A stretch of 64,000 bases of DNA from Georgenia_A wangjunii (GCF_036421915.1 NZ_JAZGOM010000002.1); one strand, 5' to 3'. Positions 24,770 to 34,583 are shown, numbered from the stretch's first letter. A program made the numbers and translations. The notes: generated from the sequence alone by a model not told the origin.

Positions 24770-25835
24770 CCGCCCCGCGGGCGGTCTCGACGTCCCCGGC
24801 GGTACCGGGCGCTCGAGCGGACGCCCGCCCGCGCTCGGGCGCCCGGCCCGGTCGCGGGAGCGCTCCGCGCGCACGGGCGCCGCAGGCCTGTCGACGAGCG
24901 CGCGCCTGGCGATCCTCCTCGGGCTCACTCTCGCCGCCGTCGTCGCGTTCTACGCCATCGGCTCGGCGGGGAACTGGGACTTCGTCATCCCGTTCCGCAC
25001 CCGCCGGCTCGGGGCCCTCGTCATCGTCGGCCTCGCCATCGCCGTCTCGACGGTCCTCTTCCAGACCGTCACCGAGAACCGCATCCTCACGCCGTCGATC
25101 ATGGGCTTCGACTCGATGTACGCCCTCATCCAGACGGTCCTCGTCTTCGGGCTCGGGTCGATGACGCTCAATCTCATCCCCGTGACGGCGCGGTTCGGGC
25201 TCGAGCTCGCCCTCATGCTCGGCTTCTCGTTCCTCCTCTTCCGGTGGCTGTTCGGCGGGGCGCGGCGCAGCCTCTACCTCCTCGTCCTCGTCGGCATCGT
25301 CTTCGGCGTGCTCTTCCGCTCCCTCGCGACGTTCATGCAGCGGATCATCGACCCCAACGAGTACCTCGTCCTCCAGGACCGGCTCTTCGCGAGCTTCAAC
25401 GCCGTCGACCCGACCCTCCTGGGCGTGTGCGCCGTCATCGTCGTCGTCGTGAGCGTCCCCGTGTGGCGCAGGCGCCAGGTGCTCGACGTCCTCACCCTCG
25501 GGCGCGACAACGCGACCGCGCTCGGCGTGGAGTACCGCCGCGAGGTGCTCGGCGTGCTCGCGATCGTCTCCGTGCTCGTCTCCGTCTCGACGGCGCTCGT
25601 CGGCCCCATCACGTTCTTCGGGCTGCTCGTGGCCAACCTCGCCTACCAGCTCATGGGCACCCACCGGCACGCGGTCATCCTGCCCGCGGCGGCACTCCTC
25701 GGGGTCCTCACCCTCGTCGGCGGGCAGGTGCTCCTCGAGCACGCGTTCGGTCTCGACACCGTCCTGTCCGTCGTCATCGAGTTCGTCGGCGGCATCGTCT
25801 TCATCCTGCTCCTGGTCCGAGGAGGCCGCCGTTGA
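24759..25835 (+). CDS. Iron-siderophore ABC transporter permease (FecCD family), second subunit
   Basis: Partner permease of the heterodimeric channel. The GTG at 24759 overlaps the previous gene by 11 bases and gives 358 residues. A hydrophilic Arg/Pro-rich N-terminal stretch of about 45 residues precedes the first membrane segment (LAILLGLTLAAVVAFYAIG). FecCD features are FRTRRLGALVIVGLAIAVS, NRILTPSIMGFDSMYAL and PITFFGLLVANLAYQLMG. Ribosome-site support for the start is weak, so a later start is possible, but no other in-frame start codon precedes the membrane domain with a better site. Followed by the ATPase gene with a four-base overlap. Confidence 0.9.
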   Translation: MSADRPAGGLDVPGGTGRSSGRPPALGRPARSRERSARTGAAGLSTSARLAILLGLTLAAVVAFYAIGSAGNWDFVIPFRTRRLGALVIVGLAIAVSTVLFQTVTENRILTPSIMGFDSMYALIQTVLVFGLGSMTLNLIPVTARFGLELALMLGFSFLLFRWLFGGARRSLYLLVLVGIVFGVLFRSLATFMQRIIDPNEYLVLQDRLFASFNAVDPTLLGVCAVIVVVVSVPVWRRRQVLDVLTLGRDNATALGVEYRREVLGVLAIVSVLVSVSTALVGPITFFGLLVANLAYQLMGTHRHAVILPAAALLGVLTLVGGQVLLEHAFGLDTVLSVVIEFVGGIVFILLLVRGGRR

Positions 25836-26590
25836 TCGAGGTCATGGACGTCACCAAGCGCTACGGCGAGACCGCGGTCGTCGACGGCGTCAGCCTGCGC
25901 ATCCCCGCCGGCGGCGTCACGTCGATCATCGGGGCCAACGGCGCCGGGAAGTCGACGCTGCTCGGGATGGTCTCCCGGCTGCTGCCCATGAGCGAGGGCC
26001 GCATCCGCGTCGAGGACCTCGACGTGGCGACGACGCCGAGCAACGAGCTCGCGCGCACGCTGTCCATCCTGCGCCAGGACAACCACCTGGCCGTGCGGCT
26101 CACGGTGGCCGACCTCGTCGCGTTCGGGCGCTACCCGTACTCCCGGGGGCGGCTGACCGCCGGGGACGAGGTGGTCATCCGCCGAGCGATGGACTACCTC
26201 GAGCTGGCCGACCTGCGGGAGAGGTTCCTCGACGAGCTCTCCGGGGGCCAGCGGCAGCGCGCGTTCGTCGCGATGGTGCTCGCGCAGGACACCGACTACA
26301 TCCTGCTCGACGAGCCGCTCAACAACCTCGACATGAAGCACTCCGTGGCGATGATGCGGCTCATGCGCCGCACGGCCGACGAGCTCGGCAAGACGGTCGT
26401 CCTCGTCATCCACGACATCAACTTCGCCTCGGTCTACTCCGACCGCATCATCGCGATGAAGGACGGGCGAGTCGTCCACGAGGGAACGCCCGAGGACATC
26501 ATCACCCCGGCGGTCATGCGCGAGGTCTACGACATGGACATCGCCGTGGAGGTCATCAACGGGCACCGGATCGGGCTCTACTTCGTCTGA
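25832..26590 (+). CDS. Iron-siderophore ABC transporter ATP-binding protein
   Basis: Drives import through the two FecCD permeases. The 252-residue ATPase has Walker A GANGAGKST, the signature LSGGQRQRAFVAMVLA, Walker B YILLDEP with LNNLDMKHS, and the switch VIHDINFA. The start is the TTG at 25832, which overlaps the previous stop (TTGA) and has GAGGAGG seven bases upstream; an ATG four codons later is a weaker alternative. It is last in the operon and is followed by a convergent terminator. Closest in pattern to the YclP/CeuD group. Confidence 0.93.
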   Translation: MIEVMDVTKRYGETAVVDGVSLRIPAGGVTSIIGANGAGKSTLLGMVSRLLPMSEGRIRVEDLDVATTPSNELARTLSILRQDNHLAVRLTVADLVAFGRYPYSRGRLTAGDEVVIRRAMDYLELADLRERFLDELSGGQRQRAFVAMVLAQDTDYILLDEPLNNLDMKHSVAMMRLMRRTADELGKTVVLVIHDINFASVYSDRIIAMKDGRVVHEGTPEDIITPAVMREVYDMDIAVEVINGHRIGLYFV

Positions 26591-26628
26591 GCCTCGCGCG
26601 CACGTCCGAGCGCGCCCGACCGTCGGGC

Positions 26629-26669
26629 CTGCGGGGCGCGCGGCCGTCACCGACCGTCGCGCCCCGCGG
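26629..26669. terminator. Bidirectional hairpin between the siderophore operon and treZ
   Basis: CTGCGGGGCGCG at 26629-26640 pairs with CGCGCCCCGCGG at 26658-26669 with one mismatch. It separates converging operons that end at 26590 (plus) and 26678 (minus). Confidence 0.55.
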
Positions 26670-26677
26670 GTGCAGCG

Positions 26678-28513
26678 TCAGGCCAGGCGGACCACCGCGA
26701 CCGAGTGGCCCGGGAGCGACACCGAGACGGCGCCGTCGGTCTCGGTGAGGACCGCCGGCTCCCACGCGAGCAGGACGTCCCCGCCGGCGCTCGGCGCGCT
26801 GTGGGCACCGCTACCGGCAGGCGCCGCACCGAGCGGCACCTCCTGGGCCTCCTCCGTCAGCGTGCACACGACGGCGACCGAGCCGCGCCGCACGACCACC
26901 CGGCTCCCGTCGTCCGCGACGTCCACCTCGGTCGAGGCGCGCTCCCCGGAGGCCACGTCGGCGTCCGTGCGGCGCAGGGCGATGAGGTCGCGGTACCAGG
27001 CGAGCAGCCGCGCGTGCTCGGGCCGCTCGGGCTCTGACCAGTCGAGCCTGCTCTCGGCGACGGTGCTCGGCGCCTGGGGGTCCGGCACCTCGACCTCGCC
27101 GCCGTAGAGCTCGGCCCACCCGTGGGAGCCGAACTCGCGCGTGCGGCCCTCGCGGATGGCCTCCGCGAGCTCGGGCTCGGCGTGGTCGGTGAAGTACTGG
27201 AACGGCGTGCGCGCGCCCCACTCCTCACCCATGAACAGCATGGGCGTGTACGGACCCAGGACGACGAGCGCGGCGGAGACCGCGAGCTGGCCGGGGCTGA
27301 GCACCCGGGTGGGCCGGTCGCCCAGCGCGCGGTTGCCCACCTGGTCGTGGTTCGAGGCGAAGACGACGAACCGTCGGGTGTCGACGTCCTCGGGGACGGG
27401 CGCGCCCCACTCCTGACCGCGGAACTCCGAGTACTCGCCGTTGTGGACGAACGTCTCGGTGAGCGCCTTGCGCAGCGTCTGCGGCGAGCCGAAGCTGACG
27501 TAGTAGCCGTGCCGCTCGCCCGTGAGCGTGGCGTGGAGCGCGTGGTGCACGTCGTCGTCCCACTGCGCCGTCATGCCGCGCCCGCCCTCGGCGGTCGGGG
27601 TGACCATGACGGCGTCGTTGAGGTCGGACTCCGCGATGAGGGACAGCGGCCGGCCGGCCTGCGCCTCGAGCTCGGCGACGGCGTCGGCGAGCTCGGCGAG
27701 GACGTGGCGCTCGGAGTCGTCGATGAGCGCGTGCACGGCGTCGAGCCGCAGGGCGTCGAGGTGGAAGTCTCGCAGCCAGCGCAGCGCGTTGTCGACGATG
27801 AACGCCCGCACCGGGCCGGCGTCCGCGCCGTCGAGGTTGACCGCGGCGCCCCACGGCGTCTCGTGCCGGTCCGTGAAGTACGGGCCGAACTCCCCGAGGT
27901 AGTTGCCGGAGGGACCGAGGTGGTTGTAGACGACGTCGAGGCACACCGCGAGGCCACGCCCGTGCGCGGCGTCGACGAAGCGCTGGAGGGCGCCCGGCCC
28001 GCCGTACGCCTCGTGGACCGCGTAGAGCGCGACGCCGTCGTAGCCCCAGCCGTGCGCACCGGGGAAGGCGGCGACCGGCATGAGCTCGACCATCTCGACC
28101 CCGAGGTCGACGAGATGGTCGAGGCGCTCGATGGCGGCGTCGAGGGTGCCATCGGGCGTGAACGTCCCGATGTGCAGCTCGTACATGACGGCGCCGAGGC
28201 TCGACCGCCCGCCCCAGTCGGCGTCCGACCAGGAGTACTCGTGGGCGTCGAAGGCGCGTGACGGGCCGTGGACGCCCGCGGGCTGCCACGGGCTGCGGGG
28301 ATCCGGCAGGGCCGGTCCGCCGTCGAGCCGGAAGGCGTAGTCGGTGCCGCCGCCGACGGAGCGCGGCGCGGTCCACCAACCCCCCTCCTCGGCGGTCATG
28401 GGCAGGCGGACGCCGTCGGTCGTCAGGTCGAGCTCGACCGCGCCCGCCGACGGTGCCCACACGCGCAACGGCTCGCTGGGTCGGTGCGCGGGGACGGTGT
28501 CGGGGTTGTTCAC
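26678..28513 (-). CDS. treZ: Malto-oligosyltrehalose trehalohydrolase
   Basis: Releases trehalose from maltooligosyl-trehalose, the last step of the TreYZ pathway. The 611-residue GH13 enzyme has an N-terminal beta-sandwich (RVWAPSAGAVELDL), then the barrel regions VCLDVVYNHLGPSGNYL, DALRLDAVHAL (nucleophile Asp), LIAESDLND (acid Glu) and FASNHDQVGNRA. GTG at 28513 overlaps the treY stop (GTGA), and GGAGGCAGA lies upstream. It is the third gene of treX-treY-treZ and makes trehalose as an osmolyte or storage sugar from glycogen or starch-like glucans. Confidence 0.95.
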   Translation of the reverse strand: MNNPDTVPAHRPSEPLRVWAPSAGAVELDLTTDGVRLPMTAEEGGWWTAPRSVGGGTDYAFRLDGGPALPDPRSPWQPAGVHGPSRAFDAHEYSWSDADWGGRSSLGAVMYELHIGTFTPDGTLDAAIERLDHLVDLGVEMVELMPVAAFPGAHGWGYDGVALYAVHEAYGGPGALQRFVDAAHGRGLAVCLDVVYNHLGPSGNYLGEFGPYFTDRHETPWGAAVNLDGADAGPVRAFIVDNALRWLRDFHLDALRLDAVHALIDDSERHVLAELADAVAELEAQAGRPLSLIAESDLNDAVMVTPTAEGGRGMTAQWDDDVHHALHATLTGERHGYYVSFGSPQTLRKALTETFVHNGEYSEFRGQEWGAPVPEDVDTRRFVVFASNHDQVGNRALGDRPTRVLSPGQLAVSAALVVLGPYTPMLFMGEEWGARTPFQYFTDHAEPELAEAIREGRTREFGSHGWAELYGGEVEVPDPQAPSTVAESRLDWSEPERPEHARLLAWYRDLIALRRTDADVASGERASTEVDVADDGSRVVVRRGSVAVVCTLTEEAQEVPLGAAPAGSGAHSAPSAGGDVLLAWEPAVLTETDGAVSVSLPGHSVAVVRLA

Positions 28514-31035
28514 TCTGCCTCCAGGAGGGCGACCGGGTAGCGGGAGAGGAGGTCGCCGAGGTGCTGGGTGCCTCCCGCGAGCACCGTGCCCGTGAGGGTG
28601 TCGCGCCACGTTCCCTCGGGCAGGACGACGGTGTGCTCGCCGAACCCGCCGAGCGCGTCGAGACCCGCCCCGAGCCGCGTGAGGACGACGACGGCGCGGG
28701 GGCCGCCGGCGTCCGCGCGGGCGAACGCCAGCGCGTGGCCCGTCGACGTCGGGAGCGGGGAGTACCGCGCCTCGGCACCGACGAACGCCTCGGGGTGCCG
28801 GCGGCGCAGGCGCAGCGCGGCCGCGGTCAGGGCCAGCTTGGCCTCGTCGAGGTCGCTCGGGCCGGCGCCCGCGTCGAGCCGGGCGAGGCGGGTGTGGAGC
28901 TCGGCGAAGTCGACGGGGCGGCGGTTGTCCGGGTCGACGAGCGAGGTCTGCGTGATCTCGCTGCCCTGGTAGACGTCCGCCACGCCGATGAGCGTGAGCT
29001 GGGCGAGCTTGGAGCCGAGGACGGCGGCCCGAACCGCGCGCTCGGTGCGCGCCATCCACTCGGTGAAGGCCGTGACGACGTCGGCGTGGGTGAGCAGTGC
29101 CGTCGCGTAGGCCATGAGCGCCTCCTCACGGGCGGTGTCCGGGTCCGTCCACGTCGTCCAGGACTTCTGCTCCCGGACCGCCTTGGTGAGGTACTCGGTG
29201 AGCCGGTCGGCGCTGATGGGACCGGCGGGGGTCCACGTCCCGGCGAGGATCTGCCACAGGAGGTTCTCCGTGCGGCCGTCGAGGTCCGCGGGCCGCAGGG
29301 CCTCGGTCGCCTCGCGCAGGTGGCCGACGAGCGCCGTCCACTCGGCGGGCAGCTCGGACAGGACGCCGATGCGGGAGCGGACGTCCTCGCCCCGCTTCGT
29401 GTCGTGGGTCGAGCCGGCGCTCATCGTGGCGGGGTGCGTCGCGAGCGTCCCGGCGACCCACGCGTGGAGCTCGTCCGGGCTCATCCCGAAGTGGTCGGGG
29501 GCGGAGCCCACCTCGCTCAAGCTGACGAGGTGCGTCCAGCGGTAGTACGCCGTGTCCTCCACGCCCTTGGCCATGACCGCTCCGCAGACCTGCTGGAACC
29601 GGACGACGAGCTCGTCGCGCCGCTGCTCGCGGGTACGGCCGGCGCTGCCGACCTCCCGGCCGAGGACGAGGTCGACGACGAGGTCGAGGGTCTCGTGGCG
29701 GTCCGGGTCGAGGCGCGCCCGGGCGGTCTCGGCCGCCTCGTTGACGGCGCGCTCGCTCGCGACGGGCGGGTGCTCGCCGGGGACGACGTACGCGCGGTAC
29801 CGGTCGAAGGCGACGACGAGCTCGACGACGCAGTCCTGCAGCGAACGGAACGTGTGGTCGCGCAGGCGCACGTCCCCCTCGCACAGCTCGGACAGGATGG
29901 TCGTGAGGCGGTGCACCTCCGCGTAGAGGGACGTCGAGACGATCTGGCGCTTGGACTCCTCGACGAGCGCCGGGAGGTCCCCGGGCGCGTCGCCGGTCAG
30001 CTGCTGCATGAGCGAGCCGAGGCCGACGGCGCCGGCCGGGTCGGTGAGGAGGGCCTGGATGCGCCAGGCGGCGTCGTAGCCGGTGGTGCCGGCGACGGGC
30101 CAGTCCGCGGGCAGCTCCTCGTGGCCCTCGAGGATCTTCTCCGCGACGATCCACGCCCCGCCGGTCGCCTCGGCCAGGCGCTGGAAGTACCCGCGCGGGT
30201 CAGCCAGGCCGTCCGGGTGGTCGATGCGCAGGCCGTCGATGTGCCCCGAGCGCATGAGCTCGAGCAGGAGGGCGTGCGAGGCGTCGAACACGTGGGGGTC
30301 CTCGATGCGCAGGCCGGCGAGGGTCCCGACGTCGAAGAACCGGCGGTAGTTGAGCTCCTCGTCCGCGACCCGCCAGTAGGACAGCCGGTAGAACTGCCGC
30401 TCGACGAGCTCGGCAAGCGGCAGGTGCTCGGTCTCGGGACGCACGGGGAAGACGTGCTCGTAGTAGCGCAGGACCGGCTGCTCGCCCACCTCCGGCTCCG
30501 AGGGCACGACGGCACGGTCGAGCACGAGCTCCTCGGCCGCGAGCACCGCGCCGATGCGCTTGCCGAGGACGGGCATGAGGAGCGACCCCTGCTCGGACTC
30601 GAGCTCGACGTCGAACCACTGGGCGTACGGCGAGGCGGGTCCGTGCTTGAGGACCGACCAGAGGGCGCGGTTGTGCCACGCGGGGGTCGGCACGGCCATG
30701 TGGTTGGGGACGACGTCGACGACGACGCCTAGCCCGGCCGCGTGCGCGGCCTCGCTCAGGCGCTCGAATCCCTCGCGGCCCCCCATGACGTCGGAGATCC
30801 GGTCGTGGTCGACGACGTCGTAACCGTGGGTGGAGCCCGGCGCGGCCTGGAGGATGGGCGAGAGGTAGAGGTCGGTGACCCCGAGGTCGACGAGGTAGGG
30901 GACGGCAGCCTCAGCCTGGGCGAACGTCAGGTCCGGGCCCAGCTGGAGGCGGTACGTCGTCACGGGCAGCCGACGTCCGGGCGCGGGCAGGTGCGCTCCG
31001 GCCGCGGATCCGTGGTCGGGGCGGGGGCTGCTCAC
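28510..31035 (-). CDS. treY: Malto-oligosyltrehalose synthase
   Basis: Converts the reducing-end alpha-1,4 bond of a glucan chain to alpha,alpha-1,1, giving maltooligosyl-trehalose. The 841-residue GH13 enzyme shows TYRLQLGPDLTFAQAEAAVPYL near the N-terminus, VVVDVVPNHMAV, HIDGLRIDHPDGLADP (nucleophile region), WIVAEKILEGHEEL (acid Glu) and STHDTKRGEDVRSRI. The GTG at 31035 overlaps the treX stop by four bases and has GGAGG seven bases upstream; an in-frame GTG 25 codons later (VTTYRLQLG) is the only realistic alternative. Translationally coupled on both sides. Confidence 0.95.
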   Translation of the reverse strand: MSSPRPDHGSAAGAHLPAPGRRLPVTTYRLQLGPDLTFAQAEAAVPYLVDLGVTDLYLSPILQAAPGSTHGYDVVDHDRISDVMGGREGFERLSEAAHAAGLGVVVDVVPNHMAVPTPAWHNRALWSVLKHGPASPYAQWFDVELESEQGSLLMPVLGKRIGAVLAAEELVLDRAVVPSEPEVGEQPVLRYYEHVFPVRPETEHLPLAELVERQFYRLSYWRVADEELNYRRFFDVGTLAGLRIEDPHVFDASHALLLELMRSGHIDGLRIDHPDGLADPRGYFQRLAEATGGAWIVAEKILEGHEELPADWPVAGTTGYDAAWRIQALLTDPAGAVGLGSLMQQLTGDAPGDLPALVEESKRQIVSTSLYAEVHRLTTILSELCEGDVRLRDHTFRSLQDCVVELVVAFDRYRAYVVPGEHPPVASERAVNEAAETARARLDPDRHETLDLVVDLVLGREVGSAGRTREQRRDELVVRFQQVCGAVMAKGVEDTAYYRWTHLVSLSEVGSAPDHFGMSPDELHAWVAGTLATHPATMSAGSTHDTKRGEDVRSRIGVLSELPAEWTALVGHLREATEALRPADLDGRTENLLWQILAGTWTPAGPISADRLTEYLTKAVREQKSWTTWTDPDTAREEALMAYATALLTHADVVTAFTEWMARTERAVRAAVLGSKLAQLTLIGVADVYQGSEITQTSLVDPDNRRPVDFAELHTRLARLDAGAGPSDLDEAKLALTAAALRLRRRHPEAFVGAEARYSPLPTSTGHALAFARADAGGPRAVVVLTRLGAGLDALGGFGEHTVVLPEGTWRDTLTGTVLAGGTQHLGDLLSRYPVALLEAE

Positions 31036-33152
31036 TGATCGTCCTCCAGGGGGGAGAGGAGGAAGACGACGCTGCGGCCCGTCACCGTCACGGTGGCACC
31101 GGGGGCGTACTCGTCGCCGGGGGCGGTCGTGTGGTCCGTGTCGAGGACCGCGCGCCAGCTCGGCGCGTAGTGCTCGCCCGGGAGGGTGAACTCGATCGGT
31201 TCCTTGTCGGCGTTGAGGAGCACGAGGAAGGAGTCGTCGAGGATGGAGTTGCCGCGCACGTCGGGCTCGGGGATGGCCTTGCCGTTGAGGAAGACCATGA
31301 CCGAGCGGGCGAAGGAGCTGTTCCACTCCTCGTCGCGCATGTGCTCCCCGCCCGGGGCGAACCAGGCGATCTCGCCGACCTCGGACTCCCCGCCGTGGTG
31401 CGAGGTGCCCGCGAAGAAACGGCGTCGGCGGAACACGGGGTGCTCGGCGCGCAGGCGCACCATCGTCCGCGTGAACTCGAGCAGCTCGGCGCGCTCGTCG
31501 TCGAGGTCCCAGTCCACCCACGCGAGCTCGTCGTCCTGGCAGTAGACGTTGTTGTTGCCCTGCTGGGTGCGGCCGAGCTCGTCACCGTGGGCGATCATCG
31601 GCACGCCCTGGGAGAAGAGCAGCGTGGCGAGGAAGTTGCGCTGCTGACGGGTGCGCAGGGCGCGGATCTCCGGGTCGTCCGTCGGTCCCTCGACGCCGCA
31701 GTTCCACGAACGGTTGTGGGACTCCCCGTCGTTGTTGTTCTCCCCGTTGGCCTCGTTGTGCTTCTCGTTGTACGAGACGAGATCACGCAGGGTGAAGCCG
31801 TCATGGGCGGTGACGAAGTTGATCGAGGCGACCGGGCGGCGGCCGGAGTGCTCGTACAGGTCCGAGGAGCCGGTGATGCGGCTCGCGAACTCGGCGAGCG
31901 TCGAGGGCTCGCCGCGCCAGTAGTCACGGACCGTGTCGCGGTAGTTGCCGTTCCACTCGGTCCACAGGGGCGGGAACCCGCCCACCTGGTAGCCGCCCTC
32001 GCCGAGGTCCCACGGCTCGGCGATGAGCTTGACCTGGGAGATGACCGGGTCCTGCTGGATGATGTCGAAGAACGCCGAGAGGCGGTCCACCTCGTGGAGC
32101 TCACGCGCGAGCGTGGAGGCGAGGTCGAACCGGAAACCGTCGACGTGCATCTCCTCCACCCAGTACCGCAGCGAGTCCATGATCATCTGCAGCGTGTGCG
32201 GGGAGCGCATGAGCAGCGAGTTGCCCGTGCCGGTCGTGTCGAAGTAGTGGGCCTGGTCGTCCTCGACGAGACGGTAGTACGAGGCGTTGTCGATGCCGCG
32301 GAAGGACAGCGTCGGGCCCATGTGGTTGCCCTCGGCGGTGTGGTTGTAGACGACGTCGAGGATGACCTCGATGTTGGCCTCGTGCAGCGCCTTGACCATC
32401 TGCTTGAACTCCTGCACCTGCTGACCGCGCGTGCCGTACGCGGTGTAGCCGTTGTGCGGGGCGAAGAAGCCGATCGTGTTGTAGCCCCAGTAGTTGCTCA
32501 GACCCTTCTCCTGCAGGTGGGGGTCGTTGACGAACTGGTGCACGGGCATGAGCTCGATGGCGGTCACGCCGAGCTGCGTGAGGTGCTCGATGATCGCCGG
32601 GTCGGCGATGCCCGCGTACGTGCCGCGGAACTCGTCCGGGACGTCGGGATGGAGCTGGGTCAGGCCCTTGACGTGCGCCTCGTAGATGACGCTGTCGTGG
32701 TACTCGCGGTCCGGCGGACGGTCGTGGCCCCAGTCGAAGAAGGGGTTGATGACGACGGACGTCATCGTGTGCGGCGCCGAGTCCTCCTCGTTGCGCTGCG
32801 AGGGGTCCTCGAACTGGTACGAGTACAGGGAGGGGTGCCCGTCGATCTGCCCGTCGATCGCCTTGGCGTACGGGTCGAGGAGCAGCTTGCTCGGGTCGCA
32901 CCGCAGGCCCTGCGCCGGGTCGAAGGGCCCGTGCACGCGGTAGCCGTAGCGCAGGCCCGGCTGGACCCCGGGGATGAACGCGTGCCACACGTGACCGTCC
33001 ACCTCGGTGAGGTTGACGCGCGTCTCGGTGCCGTCGTCGTCGAGCAGGCACAGCTCTACCTTCTCGGCCACGCTCGAGAAGAGGGCGAAGTTGGTGCCGG
33101 TGCCGTCGAAGGTGGCACCCAGCGGGTAGGGACGTCCAGGCCATTTCTGCAT
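31032..33152 (-). CDS. glgX: Glycogen debranching enzyme (isoamylase type)
   Basis: Hydrolyses alpha-1,6 branches to supply linear chains for TreY; called TreX in trehalose operons. The 706-residue protein has an N-terminal CBM48-like domain (YPLGATFDGTGTNFALFS) and a GH13_11 barrel with VILDVVYNHTAEGNH, VDGFRFDLAST (nucleophile), KLIAEPWDLGEGGYQVG (acid Glu) and INFVTAHDGFTLRDLVSYN. First gene of the treXYZ operon. No clear ribosome site precedes the ATG at 33152. TTGACG at 33175-33180 on the minus strand may be a -35, but no well-spaced -10 was seen. Confidence 0.95.
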   Translation of the reverse strand: MQKWPGRPYPLGATFDGTGTNFALFSSVAEKVELCLLDDDGTETRVNLTEVDGHVWHAFIPGVQPGLRYGYRVHGPFDPAQGLRCDPSKLLLDPYAKAIDGQIDGHPSLYSYQFEDPSQRNEEDSAPHTMTSVVINPFFDWGHDRPPDREYHDSVIYEAHVKGLTQLHPDVPDEFRGTYAGIADPAIIEHLTQLGVTAIELMPVHQFVNDPHLQEKGLSNYWGYNTIGFFAPHNGYTAYGTRGQQVQEFKQMVKALHEANIEVILDVVYNHTAEGNHMGPTLSFRGIDNASYYRLVEDDQAHYFDTTGTGNSLLMRSPHTLQMIMDSLRYWVEEMHVDGFRFDLASTLARELHEVDRLSAFFDIIQQDPVISQVKLIAEPWDLGEGGYQVGGFPPLWTEWNGNYRDTVRDYWRGEPSTLAEFASRITGSSDLYEHSGRRPVASINFVTAHDGFTLRDLVSYNEKHNEANGENNNDGESHNRSWNCGVEGPTDDPEIRALRTRQQRNFLATLLFSQGVPMIAHGDELGRTQQGNNNVYCQDDELAWVDWDLDDERAELLEFTRTMVRLRAEHPVFRRRRFFAGTSHHGGESEVGEIAWFAPGGEHMRDEEWNSSFARSVMVFLNGKAIPEPDVRGNSILDDSFLVLLNADKEPIEFTLPGEHYAPSWRAVLDTDHTTAPGDEYAPGATVTVTGRSVVFLLSPLEDDQ

Positions 33153-33277
33153 GAGCCATAGGTTCTCATTGGTTCGTCAACTTCGCGCTGCATGCAGACC
33201 CGGCCCGGACGGGACTGGGTTTGCCTAGGATCGCGGGGATCCGGTGGTGTGCGGGCGGTGACGAGGCGGAGGCGACG

Positions 33278-33922
33278 ATGCTGGACCTGAGCCCAGGGAT
33301 GCAGGTAGCGCTCGAGGCGGTCGGCTGGATCGGCTCGGCCGTTGTGGTCTGGTCGATGATGCAGCAGCGGATCCTGCGGCTGAGGGTGTACAACCTCATC
33401 GGCTGCGTCATCCAGATCGCCTACAACGGGGTGCTCGGGGTGTGGCCCGTCGTCGCCCTCAACGTCGTCCTCGCCGTCGTTCAGGTGACGAACCTCTCCC
33501 GTCTGCTGCGCGGGCGGCACTCCGACGCGGCGTACGACGTCATCGAGATCTCGCCCGACAGCGCGTACCTGCGGCACATGCTCGAGGTACACCGCACCGA
33601 CATCGCCCGCTTCCACCCGGACTTCCACGGGGTGCCGGACGGGGCGGAGGCCTACCTCGTGGTCGCGGGCGACGAGACGGTGGGGTACGTCCTCCTGCGG
33701 GACGCCGGGGAGGGGGTCGCCCAGATCGAGCTCGACTACGTCACCGAGCGGCACCGGGACTTCACCCCGGGGGAGTTCGTCTTCCGCCGGAGCGGGATCC
33801 TGCGGCGCAAGGGCTACCGGCGGGTCGTGACGGCACCGGGAACGGTCGAGCCGTACTACCCGAAGATCGGGTTCGAGCGGGTGGGGGAGGCGTACGAGCT
33901 CAGCCTCGAGGCAGGGACCTGA
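33278..33922 (+). CDS. YgjV-like membrane domain fused to a GNAT-like domain
   Basis: A 214-residue protein starting at the ATG at 33278 with GAGGCGGAGG upstream. The first 85 residues form about three membrane segments (VGWIGSAVVVWSMM, LIGCVIQIAYNGVLGVWP, VALNVVLAVVQVTNL), like the small inner-membrane YgjV family. The rest is soluble: AYLVVAGDETVGYVLLRD followed by GFERVGEAYELSLE and preceded by PYYPKIGF resembles the strand order and final motif of GNAT acetyltransferases, although no clear acetyl-CoA loop is seen. TAGGAT at about 33226 may be its -10. The function is unknown; a sensory or membrane-anchored transferase role is conjecture. Confidence 0.7.
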   Translation: MLDLSPGMQVALEAVGWIGSAVVVWSMMQQRILRLRVYNLIGCVIQIAYNGVLGVWPVVALNVVLAVVQVTNLSRLLRGRHSDAAYDVIEISPDSAYLRHMLEVHRTDIARFHPDFHGVPDGAEAYLVVAGDETVGYVLLRDAGEGVAQIELDYVTERHRDFTPGEFVFRRSGILRRKGYRRVVTAPGTVEPYYPKIGFERVGEAYELSLEAGT

Positions 33923-34142
33923 GACCGTGGCGTCCGGCGCCGGCCGCTGGCTGGGTGGGGGCGAGGTGGCACGGTGCCGTGACCGGTGGGACGCGGCTGA
34001 GCCGGTCGGAGCGAGGTGCCTGCCACGGCGAGGCCCGTCCGGCATGCCTCCGGGCGCGTGTGGTGGTGTCATGGCCCTGAAGGCAGGGGCGCCGCCGGGA
34101 CGAGCCCGGCGGTCGTGCCGGCCCGCGAGCCAGGGAGTGGCG

Positions 34143-34532
34143 ATGAGCGTCGAGGCTGGATCAGGCGGCGGGGTGGACCTCGGCGAGATCCGCGTGGGGA
34201 TGACGGTCGTCGACCGGGACGGTGAGCCGCTCGGAGAGGTCGTGCGCGTCCACTCGGCCGAGCCCGACGCGCCGCCGCCCGGACCCGTAGGGCCGGGTCA
34301 GACGCCTGCCGGGGAGCCGGTCCCCGCCCAGCCCGGCGCGGGACAGCCGGGTCCCGTCCAGCCGCAGCGCGCCGGCGACGCGCCGTCCGGCGCGGGGTTC
34401 GTCCAGATCGACGGTCCCGTCGGTGCGGTGTACGCGGCCGCCGGCCAGGTGGAGAGCGTCACCGACGACGTCGTCCGCCTCGGCGTCTCCCGTGGGGAGC
34501 TGCGGGACTACCTGTTCCCGCCGGCTGACTGA
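34143..34532 (+). CDS. Small PRC-barrel-like / DUF2171-like protein
   Basis: A 129-residue soluble protein starting at the ATG at 34143 after CAGGGAGTGGCG. The ends look ordered: IRVGMTVVDRDGEPLGEVVRVH at the N-terminus and GAVYAAAGQVESVTDDVVRLGVSRGEL at the C-terminus form the beta-strands of a PRC-barrel or DUF2171-type fold. They are interrupted by about 55 residues of Pro/Gly/Gln-rich linker. PRC barrels bind RNA, protein or small ligands; the role here is unknown. The 220 bases before it contain no other gene. It converges with the epimerase gene. Confidence 0.6.
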   Translation: MSVEAGSGGGVDLGEIRVGMTVVDRDGEPLGEVVRVHSAEPDAPPPGPVGPGQTPAGEPVPAQPGAGQPGPVQPQRAGDAPSGAGFVQIDGPVGAVYAAAGQVESVTDDVVRLGVSRGELRDYLFPPAD

Positions 34533-34583
34533 GCCCGTCGCCCCTGCCGTCGAGCCGGCCGACGGCGCTCGTCCCTGCCGCCT

